From assembly GCF_021869535.1 (NCBI RefSeq), contig NW_026262581.1, positions 101,325,771 to 101,389,770 of the forward strand: a DNA stretch of 64,000 nt, read 5' to 3'. Origin of the DNA: Mytilus californianus (Eukaryota; Mollusca; Bivalvia; Mytilida; Mytilidae). The stretch's first letter is position 1. The number at the start of each line of letters is the position of its first letter. The notes below the pieces were generated by a model. That model saw only the letters and a list, made by a program, of their open reading frames with translations. It ran no database searches and had not been told where the DNA came from. A program made the position numbers and the translations under genes. Shown piece after piece: positions 23,946-35,890 of this stretch.

Positions 23946-24539
23946 CTGTTTTATTACCGGATTAGAAAAGTCCATATAACCATGTGTGTTAACTTCAGCA
24001 CGGTTCTGCAATGGGATTTCTCACAAGACCTTTTAGGTCAGAAAAATCTGACCATTTCCAAGTGATCAGAACAAGAATTTCTACTCGAAGTCGTGCAAAG
24101 TTATGTTATTATTTATTAAACATTGAGGGAATTTTTCTGCTAAGATGGTAAAATAAAAATTTAAGGTACCGTCCGTTAAAGGAAGTATCTGACCAGCAGA
24201 TTCGAAAATCACTTTCACGGTACACTTCCCAATTATCAAATAATTCCTTAATACAAAAGTTGAATGCTGTTTATAAAAAAAAAGGAACTTTGGTGGATAG
24301 TTGTCTCATTAGCAATCATACCACATCTCCTTATTTTTATATCAAACAAGAAGTGACAGGAACCAGGCCAATGCATGTCAGTATAGTTGATTTACATCCT
24401 AATAGTAGATAATTCTGTATATCCCTTGTTTTTAATGGTACGAATTATCGATACATAAAAAGAGAAAAGATGAGATGTGGCAATTGAAAATCATAAGTCA
24501 AATAAAAATAGAAAACACCATGGAAAAAAAGAACGTTCC
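23946..24539. other. Intergenic with a small inverted R2 fragment
   Basis: An inverted R2 end lies at about 24288-24340 (AGTTGTCTCATTAGCAATCA, TACCACATCTCCTTATTTTT). Nothing else was recognised. Confidence 0.45.
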
Positions 24540-25640
24540 GTAGAAAACGAAAGTTTGAGCAACACAAACCCCACTATAATCAAGGGTTAAGTAAGATGTT
24601 TCGGAAGGGTAAGCAGTTCCTGCTCCACATGTGACACCCGTCGTGTTAATCAATCAAGTACAAATCCGATGATGTTGCTTGCGGTAAAGTCAGTATCGAG
24701 GAAAATGTGACGGGATTGTGATTACGACAAGTGGAACATAACCGTGGTCATCTGTGACATAGATTTTTCTGAAACTGTCAGTTAAATCATCAGCGTCCGT
24801 AAACCGTTCGAAGGGATGACTTCAACTTTAAACACTTGGAACTATTGATGCAAGTACCTCTCTGTAAGCAGTACCCTCTATCAAGGAAAGCATGATAGGA
24901 AACACAAACCCTGGAACATTGCTTCAATTTGGAGATATAAACTCCGTATGCAGGCGCTGTAGAAATGTCGCAACATAGAGAGGGAAAGTTGAAATCAAAT
25001 GTTGTGTGTAAAGTTTATTTCTCAAACGACCCTCATTGTCAATTTCTAGATGTACGTCAAGATATGAGGCAGACTTAACTGTATCTGTGGTATTCTTTTT
25101 TTTCAAGTTTGTTTGGATAGATGCAGTCAATATCGTCACCAAATTTTGATTTATTTAGTGAAAGGACATTGTCAATACAATGTATAGCGGAAAGAGAAGT
25201 AATAGGATAATGTCAGCTTCTTTTAATTTTCCTTGAGAAGCTTCTGTGTGAAGTCTGCATTAGAAGAGTAATAGAACAAGCCGGAGGGCATAGGACTTGG
25301 TTGGTTCCCCCATAGAAATGCGAATTATCTAGTGAAAAACACGTCCTCCAAACATAATAAATATTGTTGTCAATAAGAAAACAGCATTTTATTGATGTCA
25401 GTTTCAGTGGACGTTTTGCTCTAATCAGAGTGTGTTTCTTTTAACAAAGTATGATGGTGTCCTTTCCTAAAACAAGATATATATTTTTATCTGTTTTGAC
25501 CATTCTGTTTTATGGCACAAAGTTGGGCAATTATTTCAAACTCTCTTTAAGCTTAGAATGAGAAATACTGTTATAAAGAGAAGAGATGTCAAATATGTTT
25601 TACATATGCACGAGGAGAGAGACTTTGATAGTTATTATTG
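24540..25640 (-). pseudogene. Decayed Penelope-like element (PLE-2)
   Basis: Read on the minus strand the order is a palm motif like LLFITVFLILSLK (25560 region), KYISCFRKGHHH, the GIPMG/NCAP region (about 25260-25330, frameshifted), then TTDTVKSASYLDVHLEIDNE at 25020-25090. The 3' untranslated part has ACACGACGGGTGTCACATG and TTCCGAAACATC (24600-24660). It is longer at the 5' side than PLE-1 but broken by several frameshifts and stops. Confidence 0.65.
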
Positions 25641-25909
25641 TACCAGATCCTTTGTTTTTTTTTAGTATCCACATATGATTCACTCACCCATAGAGTAGGT
25701 TATCTCATAGTATCCGTGGAGTACCCAGGTTTTAATTGTTGATAAAATAGATGTTTATTATTGGAAAAGAGGTTTGGTGTAGCATTTGGCAGACATAGCA
25801 ATATAACGTTGTTTGTAAAGACACTGTATACGTAATTTGAGTATCAAGTACAGTGAAGATCCAATAATTAATATTTGGTTTAAATCCCAAAGGAAAATAA
25901 AACCGACCT

Positions 25910-26350
25910 GCACAAGGTTTCTCAAGACTGTTCATGACGTCTTTACATAAAATCGTTGGATGTGTATTGATTAATACTTTAGTCTGGGAGAACATGATTT
26001 ATTTATAAGTTGTAATCTGCTTTGCACTATATCTTTCAGTAACTGCGATTACTCTTATTTCGGTGCTTGGTGTCTATATTGTTTTATGTTAGTTTTTTTT
26101 TGTTACTCATGCCGATATTTCGAGTTATGCCAAATGCTACTGATTTTATAAGTGTGTTCTTATGTTGTACTGTTACACCACTGTTCCAGGTTAAGGGGAG
26201 GGTTGGGCGCTCACAAACATGTTTAACCACTCCACATTCTTTATGTGCCTGTCCCAAGTCAGGATCCTGTAGTTTAGTGGTTGTCGTTGGTTCATGTTTG
26301 TCATATTTGTTTTTTTTTTCGTAAATTGTTTTGTCATAAACTCTTATCTC
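25910..26350 (-). repeat. Repeat family R2, inverted copy
   Basis: Shares with 60840-61470 the phrases TGACGTCTTTA, GATGTGTATTGATTAATA, TTTCAGTAACTGCG, TTACACCACTGTTCCAGGTT, CAAACATGTTTAAC and CCCAAGTCAGGATCCTGTAG. Minus-strand frames of 85-94 codons here are translated repeat. Confidence 0.75.
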
Positions 26351-27206
26351 AAGTGAATTGTTTCGCATATTTCATGTCGGGGCCTTTTAAGACAAACTGT
26401 CGATAAAAATAATAATGGCATTTTATTTTTTGATACTGACTGTATCAGCTCGAATATATGCTGGTACTGGCGAGCTCGCTTGATATTCTTTGTCTACCAA
26501 AAAACCTTATAGGTAGGCAAATTTAAGGTTAGTATTTTTTAGTTAAACCAAAAGCAGAAAAAGTTTTGCGTTTAATCATATAAACTAATCGAGATTGGTG
26601 AAAAGTTGATATCAGGCAATGACATATGAATAAATATAATACAGCAACACTGCTGGAAAAATTTGCGATTTATTATAACTTTGAACTTTCAGTTTGTAAA
26701 AATAAAAACAAAATGCAATTGCATGCTGATTTTCAAAAGTATAAATATAATTTGAAAGAGTTCGACTAAAAGTAAAGGGAAAAAAAACTCTCATCCCACC
26801 TCATTGCCTTTGGTAGTAAATACCTCCGATCCTCAGCTTACAATTTTCACAGATCATACGTTTCATTGACATCGGTGTAGTAGTAAATTGACCAAGGCAG
26901 GGAAAAAGCGTTGAAAACATCAACGATAAACTCATTCATTTGTGAACAGTAGTAAAAAAACAAACAGTTTTTTAAAATATTAATCTGATCCAGCAAACAA
27001 CATTTCTAATGAAAAATTGATGTTAAAAGAAACCTTTACGAATACTACTATGCTAAAGTAACATCTATTATTGAAATTCAATATAATTTACTTGACTGAT
27101 ACAAAGTCCGTGTAAAGGCAAACACACAGAGTTTAGAAATATAAGTGTTTTGTCTACTTGTAAGCACACATTATAAAAATAGTGCTTTTTGTGGTTCCAA
27201 AGACAA
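26351..27206. other. Intergenic 3' of the minus-strand gene
   Basis: No exon was recognised. This should include the 3' UTR of the gene ending at 27207, but I cannot place its polyadenylation site. Confidence 0.35.
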
Positions 27207-28798
27207 TTACAACGAGTTTGTAAGCGGTCGTACAACAACAAACTGTCCTCCATGAAAGACTATTTCACACCAGTAAGAAAGTGAATTTTTGTCCATATAA
27301 CCAATAACCTGTTCAAACTGTCGACATTGTCTTTCGCCTTTGATAACATTATGTGGGTTCTTGATTGTGTCAATGATACAATCAATCATAATACGAGGAG
27401 ACACAAATCGTGGATCAGATCTTGTTGCTTCAAAAAAATACCTTGACATATTTCTTCTCAATGTTCTTTTTAAATTGTCATCGAACCTTTCATGTGATAT
27501 TCTTTGTGGTTTAACCTTTTCATCAATAAACTTGGAAAAATGTTCATAGGCACAATTTTTAATTGCATCAAAACTTCTCGATATCCAATACATCGTCTCC
27601 TTGGTTTCAAAGTTTTGAGGTCGATCAAACCATCGTGAAGAATGTCTTTCAAATCGGTTGCCTCGAAAAACATTGATCATGCTCGGGTTTGATTTATGAT
27701 TTGTATTCATTTGACATTTTGGAAAATTCACTCTTTGTCTTTTTCGTGCAGAGAATTGTGAATATTGGCCACTTTGTTGCTCTGGAAATCTTTTGTTGTA
27801 CATATACGGTTTAGTAAAAAATTGAAAATTTGGAAAAAAGTAAGGATTATAACCGTCGTTGTAAGCATGTTTGTAACGACAGTACCGGATGTTTCCACCA
27901 CCGCTTACTGCATTATATTTGAAGTAATCATCTGACCTTTTATCAGGATCATTTAACCCGACGTTGCCATAGAAATACAAATCAGATGCATCAATTTCAC
28001 TAACAGGGTAGTCTTTTTTATCATTAATATTTTTTGAATCTTGGACACATCCTGCGGATTTTGGAAGGTCAATTGAATTTACTCCATTGCTGTGATTCCT
28101 CTCGTTTTGTATTTGGTCATTCGAATTGCATTCTTTCCCGGCGTCTTTCCCATTACATTCTTCAAAACATAGTTTTTCAATTATATCATCGAAAGTTTTA
28201 GAAACATCGTTAAAATGATATTGTAAACTGGCATGTTCAGTTGTTTTATCAAAACACTCTTTTCTTAATATGTTTATATCATTACTGTGTTGCATCTTTA
28301 AAGTCGATCTTTTCTCTCCCACAGCAGAAACCGTATTCGAATCTTCCTTTAAACTTATTTCATCCTTTAATGTAATTGGACATGTGTCACATTTGTCACT
28401 GCCCTTGATGTAGCGGTCAGATTGTAACTTTAAAACTAATTTTGGATCATCAGTTCCTTTATCTAAGTGTTTTTGTCCAATTTTGTTTCCTGAACTTAGT
28501 GACTTTTCTACCATATAGTGCTCCGAATCCTTGTTGTCAGCTTCTTTTGCTTCACATTGTATGAGAGGTTTATTGTATTTGATTTCACTGTTGTAAACCA
28601 TTTCACCCTTTTGTCCGTATATAGATTTAATATCATTATGTTTTAATATTTCATGAATGACATTTTGAATTTGATGGGTTTTTTCATCAGGCAATGGTTG
28701 AGCTTCAATGTTATCGGTGTTTGCATCTTTGTTGCATGCTACAGTAGATGACGTTTTGGGACATAAATCAGAATGTCGTTCATCACAGCAATTCTCGA
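27207..28798 (-). CDS. Large terminal exon of an unidentified 656-aa protein
   Basis: Stop codon TAA is at 27207-27209. The frame runs upstream without a suitable ATG to an acceptor (TTTTATTTTCCAG on the minus strand, ending at 28799). A TAA lies just beyond it in the intron near 28822, so splicing is needed. The first two bases (TC) join the last base (G) of the exon at 36438 to make a Val codon. The exon encodes about 530 residues. The first 300 are polar, Asn/Lys/Asp-rich and probably disordered (ENCCDERHSDLCP..., many KD, NDI and GKD patches). An aromatic patch (NPYFFPNFQFFTKPYMYN) follows. The last 130 residues look folded and helical: WISRSFDAIKNCAYEHFSKF, RRNMSRYFFEATR, CIIDTIKNPHNVIKGERQCR, CEIVFHGGQFVVVRPL. 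I do not recognise the family. The frame is far longer than chance, and its codon content fits a host gene; no transposon motif is present. Confidence 0.7.
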
Positions 28799-30177
28799 CT
28801 GGAAAATAAAATTTCAGTATTTAACCGATGCATTTTGGAAAGTTCTACGTGTAGTTTGATATAACAATTAATAATTTACAGGAAAAGAGGGAGTTGATTG
28901 ATGAACCAAACAAAAAGTCAAAAACATCTACGTCATTTAGATTTCCAAGGATTAATTGTCTCCTTGACAATCAAACCATATTTCTCAATTTTTATATTTT
29001 CCGACTAAAAGGCTTTAGACTATAATATATAATGATATGTTTTAAAAAAAAGTGTAAAGTCGTTTATTTTTCATCAAACAATTTTTAAATGGATTAAAAT
29101 GAGCATTTTTGAAACTCAATAATTTTCTTTTTTTAACAGAACAATATGTCGTTTGATTATTTGTGTCGTTGGGTTGCTGTCTCATTGTTGTATAGCCGAA
29201 ATCTCTTTGTATTCATTTGAACAAACAATAAAATAAATAGAATCAGGTAAACATTATACAGACAAACGATGTCCTTTGAAATTTACATGGTCTTGAATAA
29301 GCGACAAAAAAATGATAAAATGAAACGAGGTAAATTTTTCCCGGTATTTATTTCACACCAGGGCCATTTAAAAAAAAAAGTTAAATCTATACTAAGTTTC
29401 ACAATTTAACAGATGCGTGTGTCTACTTTTCTTTAGCAACGGAAAGGCGTATTTTAAAATTTAACCGAACATCAAACTTCAAACGATAGACTAAATCTTA
29501 AATTTTCATGGACTCTGGCTTTGGCCTGTTTATTTTCCAGTGTTGGCGGGGACTCATATAGCTCAAATACAACACTAACTATAGACAAAAAGGAAGTATT
29601 TTTTCCTTCTTTAATTTATTTTAACTAACTAACCGTGTGTTCCTTGAAATGTTACTTTCCCAAACGAAACTTCAACAATGTCCTTTTTGCGACCTACCAA
29701 AAATCAGATTTAGGTTAGGAATCTGAGATGTATTATATTATTATGTAAATGTTCGTCCAACATTTTTTTAAGTAGCAAAGGACAAGGACAAAGGCAAATG
29801 TAAAACGTTTAAAATCAGGTAATTTATCAACCTTCAGTCAGGTCCTTTGTTTTTTATGTTTTCAGTTCCATTTTAAAAATGAAATTTTTTGTCTAAAACT
29901 TTCCAGCAAATACTAATAAGTCTTTTTTTTCATATAAAGATCATAACTGCCTACTCAACAGAAATCTTTAACTGTTAAGACACGTGGTAACACTATAAAT
30001 AAAAGGAAATGTGATTATTCATTAATGTGATAAAAAAAACCACAGTAACTCAAAACCCGAAGTTTGGTGCGTCCGATGCACTTTTCTGAATTTACCTTCA
30101 TTAAGAACACTCAAACACAGAAATTTGAAATGAAATGATGTATAAAAGACAACTAAATATTATAGTTATACACCTAT
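28799..30177 (-). other. Intron of the minus-strand gene, proximal part
   Basis: AT-rich, with no repeat boundaries recognised except an R4 fragment at about 30050-30120 (GTGCGTCCGATGCACTTTTC, TTTACCTTCATTAAGAACAC). The pyrimidine tract and CAG acceptor of the exon are at 28799-28815. Confidence 0.5.
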
Positions 30178-30185
30178 GAACATTC

Positions 30186-30708
30186 CTGCGCGAACGTTTG
30201 CGCTTTTTGATAGGACCGTGATTTGCGCTTTTATTGATGGACATTTGCGCTTTTTTTACCTGACATTTGAGCTTTATAGACATGACATTTGAGTTATCAT
30301 GGTTTAAAGTTTAAATTCATTATATGTCCAAAACACAAACATTCATATATTTATCATGTTTGTATACAGCTTAAAGTTGTCCTCTTCTTTCTTTAGTTGC
30401 TGTGTTACTTTTCCACTGACTAATACCCCACAAAATTCTTCTTTTGATGTTCCATCTATCATTGTTTATGTTTTACTTGAACAAAACTTTTTATGATATG
30501 TGGTCTGTAAGGCTTATCTTTCAAAAAAATGTATGCATATCATCCCTTGACTTTGATAAGTTTGGTTAAGATTACAGGTAAACTTTCATAGGTAAAAAGC
30601 GCAAATGTCCAGTCAATTTGTTTCAGGCATATCAAAGTTTAAAGCGCAAATGTCTATCTTCTTTAAGCGCAAGTGTCCTGGTAAAAAAAGCGCAAACGTC
30701 ATGCGTCC
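30186..30708. mobile_element. Foldback-type non-autonomous element FB2 with inverted short-repeat arrays
   Basis: The left array (30186-30300) repeats a unit with core ACATTTGCGCTTTT / ACGTTTGCGCTTTT four or five times, spaced 25-30 bp. The right array (30596-30705) repeats the inverse (AAAAGCGCAAATGTC, AAAAAGCGCAAACGTC). About 290 bp between them is unique. A perfect 8-bp direct repeat GAACATTC lies directly outside both ends (30178-30185 and 30709-30716), the expected target-site duplication. The core ACGTTTGCGC is shared with FB1, so the two are probably related families. No coding frame is present. Confidence 0.75.
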
Positions 30709-30769
30709 GAACATTCAGGGTCCTACATACTGTAGATACCTATATTTTTGCATTACACAAGATCATGTT

Positions 30770-30965
30770 TTTCTCTTACTGTTAATGACGTCTTTTCACT
30801 AAATCCATTGGATGTTGGTAGGGTACTGATTGATGTTTTAGTCTTGATGTCTTAGACACAGGTTTTTTTTATCATTTCTTATTAGCTTTGAACTACCTTT
30901 CAGTAACTGCGGGTCCTTAAGATCTGTTTTGTTTTTGTCTTTGGTTCCGCGGAGACCTTTAGGAT
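30770..30965 (-). repeat. Repeat family R2, inverted partial copy
   Basis: Shares TGTTAATGACGTCTTTTCAC, CTGATTGATGTTTTAGTCTT and CTTTCAGTAACTGCG with the copies at 25910 and 60840. Confidence 0.65.
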
Positions 30966-32050
30966 TTTTTTTTTGCTTACAAAGACACGGAGACAAAATG
31001 TCCAGGGAGCTTATTCACAAAGCATTCCATAACTAATATCTCGTTTGGTTTAAACAATATTTTATTCGATAAGTCAAATCATGCTATATAATATAATACA
31101 GTATAAACAATGGAATCCAGAAACAAGCAACATTGCTTATTTTAATCTGTCTCCAAAAGAATATTGACATACAATATAATGAATACTTGGAGCATGCTCT
31201 GTTTTCATGGAAATTATTTGGCCCTGAACCTTCATTCGTTGTTCATTGACTTTGAAGGATTTGTATAGTTTACACATTAAAGTATTGCCATTTTGATTTC
31301 AACATTTACAGTTTATTTTCAACATGACATAAAGGCATCGTATTTGATTCATATTGAAAGTCTACCAAGTTGATAGTGGTTGAACTAGACGATTGTGGAT
31401 TATTTATTATTCAAAAATAGAATAATTAGCTATGTAAAAATTTTTTAAGAGCCTGAGAAGTAGCAGGAAGATTGATTAATTAAATGATTGATTGATTGAT
31501 TGATTGATTGATGATTGCCTTATGGTGTAATACCACCAAATCATAGTACTTCACATCCGGTTGCATACGAAAATAGGTCGAAAAAAATATTCCCTTGAAT
31601 TTGACAGTTGTAGGTAATTGATCCTACATTTCATTGCAGTAAAACATTTCTGAGTCATAAACATATATCTTGGGTATTTCAAAGCACCATTATTTCTTTA
31701 TTTGGGGTTTCTATAGAATATTTTGGAAACTTGAGGTTACATGGTTACTAAAGCTTGTACACAGGTTAAAAAAGGGGGAAAATTTGATTGGTTAACTTCC
31801 AGTGATGGTTATTTTCTTATATGCAATGAAATGTTATGTGAAATTTTTTCTATAGTACTGGACAGGATAAAACTTTACTCATGCCAAGTATTTCTTTATT
31901 TGAAACAAAGATAAATTCTGCACAATTTTTTGAAAAGTGCAAATTTAACAAAGACTAATAGGGGAAAATCAATGGTGGTATTACACCTTATGCGCATCAG
32001 CTCTAAAAGGCTATATCGCGGCGAGTGTAGAAGCAGGAAGAAAAGAAACT
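30966..32050. other. Intron of the minus-strand gene with microsatellite
   Basis: Contains an ATTG/GATT tetranucleotide run (31485-31512). A fragment with GGCTATATCGCGGCGA (about 32010-32025) is shared with 45967. No exon was seen. Confidence 0.4.
31485..31512. repeat. (ATTG)n microsatellite
   Basis: Seven near-perfect tandem GATT units within an intron. Confidence 0.9.
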
Positions 32051-32196
32051 TATAACCCTGCGTAATAACAAGACTATTACAGCTCCAATAACTCGACGCA
32101 ATCTGTATTAACAATCCAGTAGATGGAAAAAGGGATTGTTGATACATATTGCGTCGAGTTATTAAAACTGTACAATTTTAGCTATTACGCAGGTTA
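32051..32196. repeat. Compact palindromic element, about 146 bp
   Basis: TAACCCTGCGTAATA at the left pairs with TATTACGCAGGTTA at the right. AATAACTCGACGCAAT pairs with ATTGCGTCGAGTTATT, and AACAATCC pairs with GGATTGTT around a loop of about 16 bases. It looks like a small inverted-repeat transposon copy. Confidence 0.75.
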
Positions 32197-33699
32197 CAGT
32201 CAGATACCAGGGGTGGCATAATATTTGTAAAATAATTCTGCCACTGATGTACAAGCTTCTGAGTCGGAAATACAGAATGTGGTGGGTTTAAAATTTTGTT
32301 TAAGCTCAACCCCCCTCCCCCCATAATCCTGGGACAGTGGTGTAATAGCACACCGTAAAACAAACCCAGTTGGAAATGACTTAATCCATCGGATTGGCAC
32401 GAAGCACATCAAAAATAACTAAACTAACACAAACACAAAGTACGGATCTAAGAGTACTGATAGTTCCTTAAAGCTAGTCCAAAGACAATTACAACTAATA
32501 AATAAAATGCGTTCTCCTAGACTAGTATCACTCGGGACACATCCAACGAATTTATTATAAAAACGTTATGAATAGTCTGAGAAATCATGTGCAATGTCAA
32601 AATATTAGTACATCGTATCGACATGATGTAGGATCATTAGTTTTCATATTTGTATATTGAATTAAAAGTCTATGTTAGTACCGATAAAACAATATTCAAA
32701 CATCTTACTACGGTTTTAAATTTTATAACCTTAAAGAATAAGTTTACATAGATCGTAGCTAATTTATAAAATAATATTGCGTTATCATTCTTTGTACGAA
32801 ACGAATACTTACAAAATTTAAAGCCAGTAAACGGCTTAGAATGTTAGTAATATTCAAGTAAATCTTCGACCTAAAAGTCTACTTCCACTTAATATTGGAA
32901 TTAATATTATAGTCCGAATAAAATTTGAGTTCTAGAGGATGACGTTTCGAATGTTTTAGATAAAAAAAAATAAAATGGACTAACTCCAATTTCTACTCTG
33001 ACAACAATAATTTGCTATATGATTCTACAATGTATGGAATTATGTGTATAAACTCATTGTTTTGATATTTACTCTTGATTGCCTTTATAACAGTAATTAA
33101 CAATTATCTAATACAGTTTTATAACAAAACATCTCCACTCTTTATTTTTAAACGTGCCGAATGTTTATTTTGGACGACCGTTATATCCGTGTGACAGATT
33201 ACCGTGAACACGCTGAACTTCTTGATGTTACAAAAGACTAATCTAATGGTTAAGTTTCTGAGGTTGCACAACGGCTAAAATTGTTAACGCTCACATTTCT
33301 CTCCACTGACTCAATCTTGAGCTTTCTGTGTATATATTTATTTATTTATTTATTTTTCTTATAATAATTCTATAGTTTTTATTTGTCATTGTTTTCTGAT
33401 TAGCTTTTTAATTATTTTTTTTACAATGGTTTAACTTATCTTCTATTCTGATACAAATGTACAAATAATACAAACATTGCTATTTTCGAATCACTCCAGT
33501 TATAATAATAGCATGTACTGCCAAGTACCCGCACCAATTACCGAGTACGTCAACGTAACCGTTTATTTTCGGTTTTACAAGAACATAAAACAGAGACATC
33601 AACGGGTGCGTTAAGGCGAAGTGTTTTAACTAACTGCTCCAAAGTTTTTTTTTTAATTTCACATATGAATTCTGCTTGTTAAACTATCTCTTTAAGAGG
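32197..33699. other. Intron of the minus-strand gene, no exon seen
   Basis: Contains a CCCCCC-rich R2 trace at 32310-32345 (ATCCTGGGACAGTGGTGTAA) and a TTTA tetranucleotide run at 33336-33355. Otherwise AT-rich and unstructured. Confidence 0.4.
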
Positions 33700-33709
33700 G
33701 TTTCTTATC

Positions 33710-33840
33710 GTCGAGTTGCAAGTTGCGAGTTACAAAAGTCGAGTTGCGAGTTACGAAAGTCGAGTTGCGAGTTACGAAAGTCGAGTTGCGAGTTACGAAG
33801 GTCGAGTTGCGAGTTACGAAGGTAGAGTTGCGAGTTACAA
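33710..33840. repeat. 21-bp minisatellite, left array
   Basis: Six to seven tandem copies of GTCGAGTTGCGAGTTACGAA(A/G). Because 21 is a multiple of three, the array reads open in several frames and produces spurious proteins. The same unit is found inverted at 35755-35885. Confidence 0.95.
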
Positions 33841-34261
33841 AAATATTATGTTTCTCTAATTCCTTAAGAATTATATATATATAAACGGTCGTGTCGTCTG
33901 ATTTTTGAAACAGAATTTTCAGGTTTACTTCGCATTTAATAAACAAAGCATACATGTACCCGAACTTAGTTATACACTGCATGAGGAAGGGTCACTGTAT
34001 TTTGATTGTAGGATTTGAGTTACGTGATACTTATTTACAAGAGTCTATATGTTTCAAAGTCACACGCTTAAATTTCTTTCATGAGAGCGACATTGTTCAT
34101 TTTCTAAAATAAAACAGGATATACTGTAGATGATAAGACAAAATGTATACCGTACTGAACAAATCAAGCATAAGAAAATAAATCATGTACACAAATGAAA
34201 TATACTTGCAATTATCGACATCTCACAGAATATGACACTGTGTTAGGCCTTAAGTAAATAC

Positions 34262-34345
34262 TTATCAAAGGTACCAGGCTTATAATATTTTCTACTCTAG
34301 ACGCGAGTTTCGTCTATACAAGACTCATCAATGACGCTTGAATAA
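34262..34345 (-). repeat. R5-type repeat fragment
   Basis: CAAAGGTACCAGG, ACGCGAGTTTCGTCTA and AAGACTCATCAATGACGCT match, inverted, the unit repeated at 48450-49135, and match 53826-53910 directly. Confidence 0.75.
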
Positions 34346-34964
34346 AGGATATTCATTAGCATACCAAGTGCTAACTCTTCGTTTTTCGCAAAGGTTTAGG
34401 GTGATATATACACAATTGCACATTTAACTTAGGAAAATATCTCATAAATTAGTCAGAAATGTGATATGCTACGTGCTTTATGTGATAAATTAAATAATTT
34501 TGAACTTGTCAACCCCAAGCGGAGAGTGCATATATATACCAAAATACTTAATAATCGAGTTGTTTAATGTATGTATATCTGAATACAACAACGCCAAAAT
34601 AAGCATGCTATAGATGTCTTTCAATGGCATTATGGTAACTTCCTGGCATAGGAGATCATAATAAGAATTTTTGTTTTTTAATTTGGAAAGATATTATTCT
34701 ACAATAAGCTATACCGCTGTTACAAAAAAATAAAGGAACAGTTTTAAGGAATGCTATGGCGTGTGTTTTTACGGTATGAGCACGGAAGCCTTGTCTGTCA
34801 CAAGTTTACTTTTTTACCTGCATGCAGCCTTGATACAAATGTTGTAGTTTCAGATATCAGCTGGGTATTGTACATTTTTGTATGAATAGCCCGTTTTTTA
34901 GAAAGAAGTTACATATTCCAAAACTGCGTCTTTTGTCTGTTTTACACAAGTATCTTTGACAGCT

Positions 34965-35300
34965 ACATGTATAGAATAAAGAATGGAAACTGGAAATGTG
35001 TCAAAGAGACAACAACCCAACCAAAATATACAAGTCAGCCAAAGACCACCGATGGGTCTTCAACACAGCGAGAAATCCCACACCCAGAGGCAGCTCCGAG
35101 CAGGCCCCGAAACACAATGTACACTAGATCAAGAAAATGGACGCCATTCTATGCTCCGAAACATTTAGATGAACAAAAATTAAAAAATATACAAGACCAA
35201 CAAAGGCTAGAGGTTCCTGACTTAGGACAGACGCAAAAATGCGGCGGGGTTAAACAGGTTTTATGAGCGCTCAAACTTCTCCCTTCACCTCTAGCCAATG
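34965..35300 (+). repeat. SINE-like repeat family R1, long copy
   Basis: Starts AGAATAAAGAATGGAAACTG and continues with GTGTCAAAGAGACAACAACC, GGGTCTTCAACACAGCGAG, ACACCCAGAG, GAGGTTCCTGACTTAGGACA, GGCGGGGTTAAACAGG and CACCTCTAGCCAATGTAGA. The 99-codon frame here is translated repeat. Confidence 0.85.
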
Positions 35301-35754
35301 TAGACATATATAACTTAAACGTCCACAAGTTTGAGTGTCACTGCCAAAGAATAAATTTTGGGGTCCCTAGCAAATATTGCCTCAGCAGCTGCCCCAAAGG
35401 GCTCACTCATAACGAAATCTGCAGAAGGGGTCTTTTACATATATGTTCTATAGTTTAGTTGCTATCTCCCTTTACGTTTAATATGACGGTGCTAGCTATG
35501 AAATTTAATAATAATTAAACTACAAGCCATCCGCTGTATTTCATAAGGCTATCTGTTTCTTCAGAAAATAACCATACTTTGCGTAGTGATTATGTAAGCA
35601 ATCCATTTTTTTTTACACGAGACTCAGATGAAGTCAAAACAACAAAAAGAATCAACAATACTGTATACAATTCTATAAGCAATCATCATTCAAAAATGTT
35701 AAAGAGGTACACCAAAAAATTTAAATAGTTTTCCCTATTTTCACGCAAATCTAA

Positions 35755-35885
35755 TTTCGTAACTCGCAACTCGACTTTCGTAACTCGCAACTCGACCTTC
35801 GTAACTCGCAAATCGACCTTCGTAACTCGCAACTCGACTTTCGTAACTCGCAACTCGACTTTCGTAACTCGCAACTCGATACTCG
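35755..35885. repeat. 21-bp minisatellite, right array (inverted)
   Basis: Six tandem copies of CGTAACTCGCAACTCGACTTT, the reverse complement of the unit at 33710-33840, with a few point differences (CTT/TTT at the end; one AAATCG). Confidence 0.95.
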
Positions 35886-35890
35886 ACAAC

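Larger units (their letters stand above)
33710..35890. mobile_element. Possible foldback-type element FB3 bounded by inverted 21-bp minisatellites
   Basis: Two arrays of the same 21-bp unit lie 1.9 kb apart in opposite orientation. The architecture is like that of FB1 and FB2 although the unit is different. I find no convincing target-site duplication outside the arrays. The interior holds other repeats (an R5-type fragment at 34262-34345 and an R1 copy at 34970-35300), which could be later insertions. The alternative is two independent insertions of one minisatellite-bearing element. Confidence 0.5.

Noticed and set aside
26067-26368. Two opposed frames of 85-94 codons
   Set aside because: Translation of repeat R2, shared with 60.8-61.5 kb.
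28692-28694. Start codon of the 495-codon minus-strand frame
   Set aside because: The codon is TTG inside a frame that stays open for another 34 codons to a good splice acceptor. The real start is placed in the upstream exon at 36816.
33692-33982. 96-codon frame with repeated FVTRNST
   Set aside because: It is a translation of the 21-bp minisatellite, whose length is a multiple of three.
34967-35266. 99-codon frame beginning MYRIKNGNWKCVKETTTQ
   Set aside because: Lies wholly in the R1 SINE-like copy; the same peptide appears at unrelated loci.
33710-35885. CRISPR-like array
   Set aside because: Repeats are directly adjacent without unique spacers and the DNA is from an animal genome.
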